Shown: one piece after another, positions 35,821 to 47,762 of the stretch
Layout: the number at the start of each line of letters is the position of its first letter
Numbering within the stretch: position 1 is the first letter of the stretch
Translations under genes and position numbers: made by a program
Source of the DNA: Scatophagus argus
Taxonomy: Eukaryota > Chordata > Actinopteri > Scatophagidae
Assembly: GCF_020382885.2 (NCBI RefSeq)
Contig: NC_058501.1
Coordinates: 12,373,501-12,437,500, forward strand
Reading direction: 5' to 3'
Length of the DNA: 64,000 nt
The notes under the pieces: model-generated
Database searches by the model: none
Seen by the model: the letters and a program-made list of their open reading frames with translations, nothing else
What the model was told of the DNA's origin: nothing

Positions 35821-38800
35821 ATGCTTGTAAAGTGCGAAAACATTAGGGATGCAGTGAAGTCTCTTATTACCGCTTTCTGGTTTACTTTTAGCGTGTGTTC
35901 CGTGAGTGTTCACGGCCAGGAAGGTAAGAACAAGCTTTTATTGACGTTTTTGATAAGCTAAAATATGTGACGCGAGAGTTTATTTCTGGTGTCTTGCTAG
36001 CGAAATGCTGCTAACGTTACTCCTAGTCTCGAGAAGATAAACAATTTAATTACCAGTTTATTTTAACCTTTTCCTTTGTGTGACATAGTGTTAAAGCACT
36101 GGCAGCAGTGCGACAAGCAGAAATGATCAACAGGCTGTAAAACATCGCTTCGTCCAACCTAAGGTAGTCAGTATCATATAAACGTCTCCTCGTATCGTTT
36201 TCTAAATTTTACATCCGCGACTGTTATCTGATTTTAACACTAGGCCTGTACTCTGCCAAGTCCTGCCAGATTTACCGTGCTCTGCTGTCACCTTTACTTT
36301 TATATAAATGTCTGTATATTAGTCTGACTGTACTGTATATGTTGAAATTAGTGGCAAAATACTGTATTTTTTCATGTTGAAATAGGTGCAAAGGTCGAGC
36401 ATGTGATGTCGTGGTAACATTCTTTACATATTCTAAACATGTTCGTGTTTACCTGCTGATCCCAGCCATCAGCTTAGCTTTCCCACAGGTTTTATTTATT
36501 TATTTATTTGTCTATTTGTTTCGAAACATCAGTCAAAAGTTCATTTGCAGTATGAATCACAGTGACCATATACATACAAAGACAAACAGAAAACCAATTA
36601 ACTGCCCCGCAGACTGTGACTGTAACACTCAGCTGTACCACAAATCTGTGCTGTTTCTGTCTGTCTCTGAGGCTTTGGTTTCCTCACATCGGAAGATGAT
36701 TAAGTCCAGGGTCAATTACCTGTTCTGAATCACATTGTACTTGGCACATATGCAGAGAGCTTTGGTGGGGCCAGGGTATGGGGGAAACATTTCACCCTTG
36801 GTGTTGTAACGCTGTGATTGACACACAAGACGGGATAAGGCAATGTAGTGACAGGTAGCACAGGTGAACATCCTGTCTGCTAGTGTGGACCTGTAAGGGC
36901 CTGCCAGGAAAGCCGCAACTGGAAAACAATGTCGCTGGGCTGCTTTTGATTGACTGCCTTCCTACCACCCAGTTCGACTCCCGTTTGCCGTAATTCACCC
37001 TCTGAATTTTCTGAACTGCTCAGAACAGGCTGAACATCTCATTCTGTATGAAAGCAGAAACAGACTGGCATGGAGACAGACTGTAGGTGAAGGGGTTCAG
37101 TGAGCAGGGGAAGATTACTGGCCATCCAGAACTTCCTTAGCATTGCAGCCCCTGCGGCCTCCTACCGGAAGGTTACAAATCCACGCTCTGTTGCCCACAG
37201 TTACAGTATGTCGCTGTGGCATTTCCAGGGAATCCTTTGGGGGCTTGAGGAGGGACAATAACATACAAAGTTCTGTGGTATTAGGAGCTGGAAAGCTGTC
37301 TGTAAGTCAGGGAACAGCTGGTGTGATGCAGAATATGTGTGACTGAGGATGAGTGGAAGGTTTCCCCTCAAACAAATCTTCACAAGCCTTATATGGAAGA
37401 CAAGGACTGTGATGATGTGTAAGCATACATGGACCCTGGTGCCTCTTTAAAGTTTTGACCATTCTTGGAACGTGTCACCACCGGACATGTTGGTTGTGGG
37501 TTTTGAGCCTTCCACCCCCAGAGCACTTATCTCCACTGTGTAACCATGATGGGAATTGACTCATTTATTTTCTGTGACCCACAGGGCTATTAGACAGTCT
37601 AAATATTTGAGTTTTCCGTTCCGCTTGACGCATTACAGAGGAAGTAATGAATCAATATTCAAGAAAATAGTTTCATACAGGAACTAGTGCTTAAATAAAT
37701 ACCTTTAATTTAATCATTTGGCTTGCCTTTTCTCTTAACAGCAGTATCTCTTTATCTCAGTATCTCTGATGCTCACCGTTATGATCAGAAGAGTATAAAC
37801 CCGCCCTCGTTTGATGTGCATGTTCAGAAGAGACTTATTACTCATCTGTTCTAAGATGGGACAGTAAGAAACCCCTTAATATTCTGTGGATTTAATTCAG
37901 AAAACTAATGACAAAACTGTCTGCAGGTATGTGATTTTGGCTTTAGGGTGCTTAGCTAATAACTCTTCTCCTGGCAATGATGTTTTTAAAAGTGAAACTT
38001 ATTACTCGTAGTTATATTTTCATATCCATCAGCTGTGTGAGAAATAAATATTCCTTGTTGGTCAGTTTCTGTGAACATGATTAACATAATGCTGTACAAG
38101 TGTGAGTAGAATGATTAGATGATCAATTAATTTCTCGATCAGCTGACGATAAATAGGCAAACATTAACTGGTTAATTTATTTTGAATTTATTTTGTGAAT
38201 AATTCTCATAAAAATGAGAGATTCCAATAATTCACCAGTTCCAGCTTGTCAAATATAATTAACTGATGGTTCTTAAGTCTTCAATAATATTCCACTTAAC
38301 ATCTTTGGGTTTTGAATTGTTGGTCAGACAGAACAAGAAATGTGAACAATGCAAACTTGGACCACATTAAAACTTGTGACTGCCACTTTGCTCTATTTTC
38401 TATCGTTTAACCAATGACCAAGTGATTAATTAAGGAAATAATCAGCATGGTTAGTCTGTTTAAAAAAATATAGTACTGATACACTTTAGGAACCGAATTT
38501 TGTTATTAAAACTTGATTGTACTTGACAAGAGTTTCCTCTTACATTAAAGATTTAATCCAAAAACACCATTAACTTTGAACATTTGATACTGAAAATGGT
38601 TCAGTTCTCATAAAGACAACACATTTGTGAAAAGTGTGAAGCAATGAAATGAGAAACATGTTTGAATGTTGGCTTTACCTCATGAACTGTTGGCTTTTTC
38701 ACATCACAGTTTTCATATTGTGCTCGTCTTGTTTCAGGTAATGGCTGTGGACATACAGTGCTCGGCACAGAGTCTGGCTCGCTGGCCTCGCAGAACTATC

Positions 38801-41800
38801 CAGGCACCTACCCCAGTAACAAATGGTGTACATGGAGGCTTCGAGTGGCAGAGGGTCGCATGCTGCGACTGCTGTTTGGGGATTTTGACATTGAGAGCAG
38901 TCCGGGCTGCAGCAATGGCTCTCTTGTGATCACAGACAAGAATGGAGAAACCTTTCTGGGTAAGCTAGTTCACCATGGATGATATTCAGTATGTTTGTTT
39001 TTTAAATGCATTCCGGGTGATTCAGATGTGCTTTCATATCTCCTCTTTTGATTCTTTTCTGAAACACCTGCTGTTAGAATTTTCATGTTTCATGTCAATG
39101 TTGATGTTCTCCCAGCCGTGATTATGGAATACACATAGGATGCCATTCCACTGACACATTCACTCAAGAGTCAAACCCAGTTTTGCAATAAACACATACA
39201 CATCTTCCAACCAGGTGTATCAAGTCATGTCTTTAGGGTGTAAGAGTTTGACAGTACACCAGTATGAGGCTTGAGAAAATTAGGAGATAGAAATATTCTA
39301 TTACGCTGCAATTTGTGGTTATTATTGGATTCCACTGAACATACCTCAGTTTGTGTGTGTGTGTGTGTGTCTGGTGGGGAGGTGTTCTTACATGTAGATT
39401 TTCCATGTGACACACTGTATGGCTCTGCTCTTTGTTATACAGTTACAGGTATGGGATAAAGAGATGACAGGAAAGTATTAGTAGGTTTAGTCTCACTTTA
39501 AATAATCTACATCTGTTGACATTCTGACAAAATTTGACAATACTCCACTAGTCAAGAAACTAATCTACTGTTTTTGCAGATGTCTGTATACATGATATAT
39601 CGGAGAAAACAACATGTGTTTGTATGCTTTTACAAATGTTGGTGGGTCTGTGTGGTCACAGGTCCAGTGTGTGGGAAGCTTGATGCATCACAGAAAAATG
39701 TGACACTTAAAAGCAATGAAGCGACAGTAAGCTTCAAGTCAGGCCCACACCACTCTGGACGAGGGTTTCTACTGTCCTATGCCACAGACCAGTACCCAGG
39801 TAAGATATCTGTAAATGGTTGATTACTATTTGTGAAGCACTTACATGGTTATAATGAGTATATGAATGTTAGTGTCATTGTGTTTGTGCGTGTGGTCCCG
39901 CTGCTGTTGTTACTACCGAAGTGTTGTTAATTGCCACTGAGCACGTAGCTCAGCTTTACAAGAGTCTGATTTGTACTTTGACTTGAATTTCTAAAATTTG
40001 CTCCTTTACAAGTTTACACTCATGTAACACCGATGTATGTATATATGTATATCTATGTGCACTCGTGTGTTCATGTATATTTGTGGTTGTGGGTGTATGA
40101 GTCACTACTTCTTGGCATTCAAACTCCATCGCAGTCTTTGCTCTGGTGTGTTTGCTCAGAAAGCAGGAGTCTTCTCTCAGGCTGAATGGAGGAGGGAGGC
40201 CTCAGCCTTCAGTCTGTCGCTCTGGATTTCTTTTTCACTCCCCCACCTTATGATCAGCCCGTTAGCCCCTGCGAACTCACTACCATACCATGTTTGTTGC
40301 AACCTCGAGGCTACTGATTTAGTGGTTAATAAGTCTGCATGTTTTAATGTTTTCTATCAGTGCAACAGCAAATTGTAACCCGCTCATTAATTTAGGGACA
40401 GAGGTCCAAATTGAATGTTTCTGGATTGTATAGATACAGTTACAAAATGACACAAATGTCAAAGTTCTTCCTGTTTATCATTTTAATAACCAGGCAGACT
40501 TGTTTAGTCTGAATGCTAGTCTATACTTAGTGATAGTTTCCTTGGCTTTGGCTGAAGTCATCCATACTCTGCAGTATGTATCACGGTTTCCTGTTTTTGA
40601 CCAAGTTGTTTATGAAATCTGGCAGTGTCTGGAACTAAGCCCGTGTCCAGTCATACAAACCACTGTCTGTTAACTGTGATCACACGAGGACCGGTTGCTG
40701 TACTTGTGGACTGTGACATAGTCACAGTAACAAAGGGTTTAGTCACATCAACAGTGATGACCGCTCATCCCCTAATATAGCGCACTTACAGCATGTCTCA
40801 AACAGAATCTGTTTGTGTATGGTTTGAGAGAATGACGGGAGCTATTATGTAAGCCTGAGATACTGGGTCCCACACCATACTCTTCAAGTCCACCAGTAAT
40901 AATTACTACTACCTAAAAAGGTGGAATTAATTCTCGGGGGTGTTTATTATACGTCTGTTTTGCTGTTTCAGATCTCATTTCTTGTTTACAACGAGGATCT
41001 CATTTTAGCTCTCAGTATTTGAGGTAGGTGGTTGACCTCTGCATTTCCCATAATAGAATCTGTTTCAATAGAGTGAGTGTTTCTCACATGTTATTCTGCT
41101 GTTTCTCAGTGTGTACTGCCCTGCTGGATGTAAGAATGTCACAGGGGATGTTTGGGGGAACTCTGATCAGGGTTACAGAGATGTAAGTACACCATGTTTT
41201 ATTTCGATTTATGAGCTCAAGGTATACATTCACAAGTTACTGAATTCATGTGTGTAAGTGACTTATATGTCAACCTTTTCATCAGACCTCAGTCCTATGC
41301 AAGTCTGCAGTCCATGCTGGAGTTGTGTCTGATAGTCTAGGAGGCCATGTCTCTGTGAATCGTGAGAGAAGTCTTACACTCTATGAATCCAGCTTTGCCA
41401 ATGGAATCCTTTCAAAAATGTATGTCTGCTGTTATTGTACTCAAACTGAGAGTCACAGTGGCTCCTGTTTAGGTAGAAATTAGTTTATTTCAGATTTTTG
41501 TTTTGTGTTTTTGTAGAAGATGTAATGTAGATTATGCACTGATGGACTTTTTACCTGCCCTCTGTTGACAGGGGATCATTATCTGAAAAGAAGCTGCTCT
41601 TCAGCAAAGGTAAGAGAAAGACATGACATTTTTCACATGTTGTTTTTGCATGTTTTACCCCTTTTACCAGAAGACATTTGACATTCCTGTTTTCCTTTTC
41701 TTAAGACATGCTGTTGTATTCTAAAATTTTCCTGACATTCATAAGCTCCCATTCTTTGTGCTACTATAAACTCAGCTTATTGTTTCATGCAGTTCAGCAT

Positions 41801-44800
41801 AGCGAACATGTGTCTGTAAAAAATGGTCAGCACTAAAGTATACATTATTTGCTGTATGTAAAAACTCTCTGGGTTACATATTGAACCAGTTTTATTGTTC
41901 TTCTGGTCCCTGAACAGAATGCAGCAACATCCTGAGTGTTTCTGGTTCAAATGCCTCATCCTTCTGGGATAAAAGCACTCAAGAGCACACAGTGTTCTGG
42001 TCCCCCAGAAACATGGGTTCCACCCATGAGGTCCTACACTGGACAGCAGGCCATAATGACCCAAACCCATGGGTGGAGCTGGAGCTGAGTGACAGAAAAA
42101 CTATTACAGGTAAAAATGTTCAAATTAGAATTTTAGGTGTGAAAATTTAATGTAGCTTGTCTTAAATGTTGAACTATAATACTTTTTTATCAGGCATAAT
42201 GACGACAGGATCAGACGAGTACTACATAGAATCCTACCTTCTCCTTTTCAGCAAGGACAGAAAAAATTGGAAGCTTTACAAAGGTGCTCTGAGTAAAGAA
42301 AAAAAGGTATGCATTGTAGTGTACTCACTCATGTTTACATCATGGTTCTTGCTGAGGCCAACAGAGCTGATTAGCCTGCTGAGTTTACACTGTGAGCTTC
42401 CTGGTGTTCTCTGTGAATGAGTAACTTTGTTGTTATGGTTCCCAGGTATTTCAGGCCTACACTGATGGCCACTTCAGGGTTCTCAACAGCTTTTTTCCTC
42501 CCGTTGTGGCTCGGTATGTCCGACTACAGCCATTGAGCTGGCATGGCAGAGCCTCAGCCCGGGTCCAAGTTCTCGGCTGTCCTGTTACCAAGGTCACGCC
42601 AAGGTCACGCCCAGCTGCCGGTGGGTATTCTCACCTCTAATCAGGAATAAATCTGTTGACGGTGTGAATTTATGTGTATACTCTGACATTATGACGTTCC
42701 TACAGAATCTCCATCCGTTAAAGTCAACATGGGTACAGCATCGCCGAGCCCGACTCCTACTCCCACATTGGGACCAGTCTTAGTGGAAACAAAACTGAGT
42801 ATGTACTTGTATCACACTCCAATTTGACATGTGTACAATGAGAATTTTAGGAAACCTGTTTTAGGAAGAATGCAAGTTAGATCAGTAAAAACATATGCCC
42901 TTCTGTCACATTCAAGGTTGTGTATGTTGCGTATGTTCCTCACACTTGTTTGAGTGTTTACTTACTCAGATCCCTGATGTCCTGTAGGTTCCAGTCAGCC
43001 AGTGATAGTAGCAGTGGGAGTGGTCCTGGCACTGTTAATGTGCGGCAGTTGTTTGTTGGCTGGAGTCTGGTGGAGGCGGAGGTACTGTTTTTAAATACTG
43101 CTGAATATTTCAGAGTGTAATTATTTTACGAATATACCTTACAAACACTAACTGAAATAAGACATTCATAAATGTGATGAATGATAATATTGGCATGTCA
43201 TCTACATCAGCCTGTAAAGGATGTAAATATTGGTACCAACCCAAAATGAACTGCCGATGTGACATACTGATGATGATTTAATTATGCGCACACAGGTTGA
43301 TTCATTAGTTCTCTTATTTTTTTCCAATGAATGTGTACATTTTGAAAAGCATTGTATGTCTGCATGTGACAGTGAGCTAGCATGATAAGATCATATTCAT
43401 CATTATAATAATACAGTATATGGACTAAAGTATTCGGACACGTGACTGTTACACCATAAGGGGTATAAACCACTCTTCAGGGAAGGCTTTCCACAAGATT
43501 TTGGAGTGTTTCTGTGGGGACTTTTGTTCATTCATGCAGTGGAGCATTTGTCACCCTCTGATTATTAATGAGCTAATCATTTCAGGTCTAGTGATGATGT
43601 TACAGAAGTCATACCACATTTAACAAACGGTATGAGCTGTACTTTTAATTCTTATCATTTATCTCTTTTTCTATACAGGAAAAAAGATTCACAAATGAAG
43701 TACTCCCTACCCACAAGTAAGTCAAATGCTCTTTGACAATTTAACAGTATTTTTCAATCTTTTTGTTTAAAAGTCTCTGACTATGTGTGTTTGGGTGTCA
43801 AGTAGGTTGTCAGAGTTTCCAGGCAAAGAGTCTCTCATGCCCACAATCAGAGCTTATTTCCTACCCTCTGGAGCGAAATGTCCATGATGCTCTCCCAAGC
43901 CCCCCTCTTAATGGTGAGAATTTACAGAAGTATCCTATGACTTTTTAAAGAACATTCCTGCACCTCAGTTTTACAGCTGTGATTATCAGATGCTGCTTTT
44001 CTGCTGGCTTTTTCATTGGCCATTTAGAGTTTACTTGTGATCAAGTTCCTGCTCTAACAGTCTCTGGCTTCAGTGGTCAGTCTGGGGAGCTCATGCCAGG
44101 CCTGACAGGCAAACAGCTCTCTCCACGGGCTGTCCATTCTTTGCCCTGGCTCAGCCCATCACCCAGTCACAGTATAAACATTCCTTTCTTTGGTCCACAG
44201 AGCCTCTCTGAAAGAGACCCTTTAATTGGAGCTCGATAAAGGGCGCTCAGCCCACCCCCACACCACCACCAGTCCTCCTCTCAGCCTCCTCCATCCCTTC
44301 CCCCAGGCAGGGGCCCTTCACTGAGAGGTCCAGTGATAAACAGGACAGAGGGTCAAAGCTAAGACAATCAAAGCCCTCACTAAAGCCTGTCTAATTAAAA
44401 TAGGTCTGGTTCTATGGACTCTTGAGGAAGGTCTAGGCATCCTACACCACAGCCTCCTCTCTGGGGGCAAAGAGTAATGTTTACACTTTCCGTTCCCATC
44501 CCTGTGATTAGAGGAGACATTGTTGGTGGCCAAGCAGCTAATGCGGGGGCTCAGTATTGGCCTGGTATGAGACTGCTATTGAGTAGAAAAGACGAATTTC
44601 CCAGAAATTTCAGCTTAAGATGCAAATAAGCAATTCATCCTAAAATACAGTTTCCTTTTAGTGAAAGGATGCTGCTGATGTTTTCAAAGCCATTTAATGA
44701 CATTGTTTTTTTTTTATCACAGATTACAAGAATTCTAAGCTCAAGGCTTACTTAGCTATTCCAAAGCTTTTGTCAGTACACCAAAACAGTATTTTAAAGG

Positions 44801-45988
44801 TGTTTTAAGGTAATTAAATTGTTTAAAAAGATTACTTTCTTCCTGGTTAATTTGACTGTTCTACTATATGGAACCAATACATTGAAAGACTTACAAGAAA
44901 TAATGGCTCTTTTGCAGGAATGCCTTTAGAGATATACAGATGATGTATGATAAAACACTAAATATGCAGCAATGGCTACACATTAACAACTGATAACAAG
45001 GACAAAGATATCGGTTGAAACAGTCACAGAGTATTAATTGCTAAATGAGTTAAAAGAGTCAATTGAAGCCCATAGTGTCCTGTACACAGCTAACTTTATC
45101 TATGTTGATACCTCTCATATCTGTTTGTTCTATATATGGCTGCAGTCAGAGGCTTAGCTCATCACAAAGACTAGTAACAGGGGGAAACAGCTAGCCTGGC
45201 TCTGGCCAACAGTAACAAAATCCACCTGGCAGCATCTCCAAGGCACTCCAGCTCTTTCCGTTATTCCTTGTTTATATAATCCATAGAGAACCTTGAAGTG
45301 TAAAAACAACTATTTTCCACTTTACAAGGGATCATGTACTGCATTATTTCTTGGCTCGGACCAGTAACTTCCTGCAGTCTCCACTGGTTGCCTGGCAACC
45401 GCTCAGAGCTCACACTACACAGGGAAAACAGAGTACCACACATTGAGAAAACGAAACTGATCTCATGTTTGGTGGTGATTGTAGTTCATAGCCGTACCAG
45501 TATTTGTTGCCTCTCACATAATTAGAAATACACTCTCATAATGGTTGACTCTTTTTTCTTTTTCTTTTTTTTTCTTCTCCCCAGACTATGCCGAGCCTGC
45601 TATTGCAGTTATTGGACAGAAGGTTGGCTCAACATTTCGACCATCCTCAAATGAGGGCTACACTACCCCTTTCACTTTCAACCATTATGACACTCCTGGC
45701 AACCTGCCAGAGTACGCCGAGCCTCTTCCCCCAGAGCCTGAGTATGCCACCCCATTCGGTGATCAACCGCCTGAGTCACATGGACCTCCTGCACAAGCAC
45801 CTACCGCTGGTAACAGTACCACATCCAGCCATGCGCAGTATGACTGCCCCTCACACAGGATGCTATCCAATGGCTACTGCACTCCTGTTCTACATGCGAG
45901 TGGCCCACGGCCAGTCAGTGTGGTCTATGCTGAGCCAAAATCATGTGACTCTTTACTACAGAAGCACACATATGAGAAGCCTTTGTGA
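35821..45988 (+). CDS. dcbld1: DCBLD1-like receptor (CUB, LCCL, discoidin domains; one membrane helix), complete (658 aa)
   Basis: Fifteen exons join in frame: 35,821-35,923; 38,738-38,959; 39,662-39,799; 40,972-41,023; 41,110-41,182; 41,286-41,419; 41,572-41,609; 41,918-42,109; 42,194-42,306; 42,446-42,620; 42,706-42,798; 42,988-43,081; 43,679-43,716; 43,806-43,913; 45,585-45,988. Exon 1 encodes a signal peptide. A CUB domain covers about residues 36-155 (GCGHTVLG...SGRGFLLSYA), LCCL about 160-250 (CPAGC...AGVVSDSLGG) and F5/8-type discoidin about 256-415 (WVELELSD...VARYVRLQP...LGC). The membrane helix is about 449-472, followed by WWRRR. The tail has ten YxxP motifs. DCBLD1/2 are single-pass scaffold receptors phosphorylated by Src-family/Abl kinases that dock CRK/CRKL through YxxP. 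Features such as CPAGC...GDVWGN, GYRDTSVLCK and GSLSEKKLLF favour DCBLD1 over DCBLD2. At 658 residues it is somewhat shorter than mammalian DCBLD1. Paralog assignment is by eye. Confidence 0.93.
35924..38737 (+). other. Intron 1 of the DCBLD1-like gene
   Basis: A 2.8 kb intron with a (TTTA)n stretch near 36,490-36,510 and an interspersed repeat at about 38.1-38.45 kb. Open frames here have no domain or splice support. Confidence 0.6.
38110..38455 (-). repeat. Reverse-oriented old repeat of the GATTAATCGATTA family
   Basis: It contains ACATCTTTGGGTTTTGAATTG, then GTTGGTCAGACAGAACAAGA, and near the end GTGATTAATTAAGGAAATAATCAGCA. These match the reverse complement of the same fish family represented at 9.7, 20.9 and 27.5 kb. 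It lies in intron 1 of the DCBLD1-like gene. Confidence 0.55.
39351..39371. repeat. Short (TG)n microsatellite
   Basis: About ten TG units in intron 2 of the DCBLD1-like gene. Confidence 0.85.
43412..43560 (+). mobile_element. Fragment of a fish miniature DNA transposon (CAGTATATGGAC type)
   Basis: It begins ACAGTATATGGACTAAAGTA and continues TTCGGACACGTGACTGTTACACC. After a deletion come GGGAAGGCTTTCCACAAGAT, TTTGGAGTGTTTCTGTGGG and GAGCATTTGT. This order is typical of an abundant non-autonomous DNA transposon of teleosts. The 3' terminal inverted repeat is missing. It lies in the intron between DCBLD1-like exons 12 and 13. Confidence 0.65.
43914..45584 (+). other. Intron 14 of the DCBLD1-like gene
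   Basis: A 1.67 kb intron before the long tail exon, ending in a very strong polypyrimidine tract (CTTTTTTCTTTTTC...) and CCCCAG. It includes a C-rich stretch near 44,240-44,310. No second gene is supported. Confidence 0.6.
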
Positions 45989-47762
45989 ACAGTGCAGTCT
46001 CAGACATAGAAGGAAAAAAAAAAGACTCTCCAGAGATAAAATGTGTGTAGGGACCAGAGGACCAGGTGATCTCATGGACACTAAGCTGGATGGTGTTGTG
46101 TACTAATGCTCACAGAACTGAATGTCCAGTGTGTGATGTACCCAAAGTTCAGAAGTCACTTTGGACCTCTATGCATATATGAGGCTACACCACTCAGAGT
46201 ACACAATGATGTGAGAGCCATACTAATGCAAATATTTCCCTCCAGGAAGTCTGTACTTGTCCTGTGGAAATATTCTGTGATGCACATGCAAAAATGCAGG
46301 TTCAGTCGTGTCTCAGAGATACTGTTTATTGATAAAATGTTTGATCACAAGCTGCACTTTCAGAAAACACATACAGTAATGTATGTCCGTTTAACAGTTT
46401 AATGCAAAAAACGTGGACTGAATGTTACTTGTCCTGACAAAATGTTCTATTCACAATGTATAATTTCAACATCAAAACAACATTTAAGAAGCACTATAAA
46501 TGGTACACAGTAACAAAGTGGTTAAGATTGTTGCTATGATTATGTATTACCACTAGGTGGCTCTCTTGAGTTTTAAACATGTAACAATAATGTAATAATT
46601 TGCTGGTTCTCTTTCCTCAAATAATTATCATTCATTTATAACATACATAGTAAAGTAACAAACAAAACATTGGTTTAAAATATATGCTTTGATTATATCA
46701 GTGTAACACAGAAAGGCACAACAGGCAGGGTGATATCATGATTAGCATGGAGGACCCTGCAATGAAACCTACTGCAGTGTCCTTGAGCAAGACACCCATA
46801 CCTCAACCAAACACCAGAGCTATTATGTTGCTGCTCATCACTATGGAAAAGAGATTTCTGTTTCATTTGAGGGGTTATGAAGAATATCACAAAACCTCAA
46901 CATAGAAAACAATTCCAGTATGTGGCCTTCCTGTGATTTGTTAGGTTTTTTTTGCCACGACAGCAACTTTCCAAGTGTGAGAAACACTTAAAGAATTAAA
47001 TAAAATTAACTCTGTATTCCATACCTACTTATTCATTTTCTGTGCCACTTAAAGTCCACTGGATTGTCTTAGTTTTTTATGGGGATTATAAAGATTTAAG
47101 TCACTAAAGGATTTACTTTAAGTAAACAGATATGGCATTACTGTTGTTCACATTGATCACCTTTGAGGAAATATATATAAAAGAAGAAAATAAAGAAAAT
47201 GTTACTTTTGTATTCAGGGTCAGTAGTCCTCCATCTGAAAATGTTACTAAAAGACCCTCAAAAAAGTTATGTTCTAGAAATACTTTTGTGGTGTCACATT
47301 TGGCAATAAATTCGCTAACCTGCTCCTCAGCTGAGTAAGGCACAATAAGACAAGTGGCAAGACAAGACAAAAACATTTTAGGAGTTATTTTGGTGTTTGA
47401 TTGCAGCAGCAAGGTGTTTAAGGTTATTTTAAGTTAGTTTTGAACCTTGTAGCACTGATCAATCAGTACAAACAGGCAAGTGGACACCTAACTTATAGAA
47501 AAATGTCAACCAGCCTGAACTTCTGTCAAATCAAACAAACTTATGTTATAAAAACAGACAAGACATACACAACATCTCCTATAATTTTTTTAAGGTGCTG
47601 CAAATTTGTAATTCAAAAATTTGATTTAAGTCTATACAGTAATAGCCCATAAAGAAATGTTGTCATCAAAAATCTTTCAAATTGAAAAGATTAATAGTAT
47701 TTGACTACAGAATATATTCCCCACAGATAATTCAGCTGTTGTAATACACCAATATCAATCAT
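45989..47762. other. Convergent intergenic region and 3' UTRs (DCBLD1-like / zinc-finger gene 1)
   Basis: Both flanking genes are transcribed towards this 1.8 kb AT-rich gap, so it holds their two 3' UTRs. An AATAAA for the plus strand lies near 46,998-47,003. A segment at about 46,760-46,830 with TGTCCTTGAGCAAGACAC resembles a common fish repeat. Small open frames have no coding support. Confidence 0.5.

Noticed and set aside
45588..46106. 172-codon plus-strand frame overlapping the last DCBLD1-like exon
   Set aside because: Out-of-frame shadow; the receptor frame is fixed by the exon phases and the YxxP tail.
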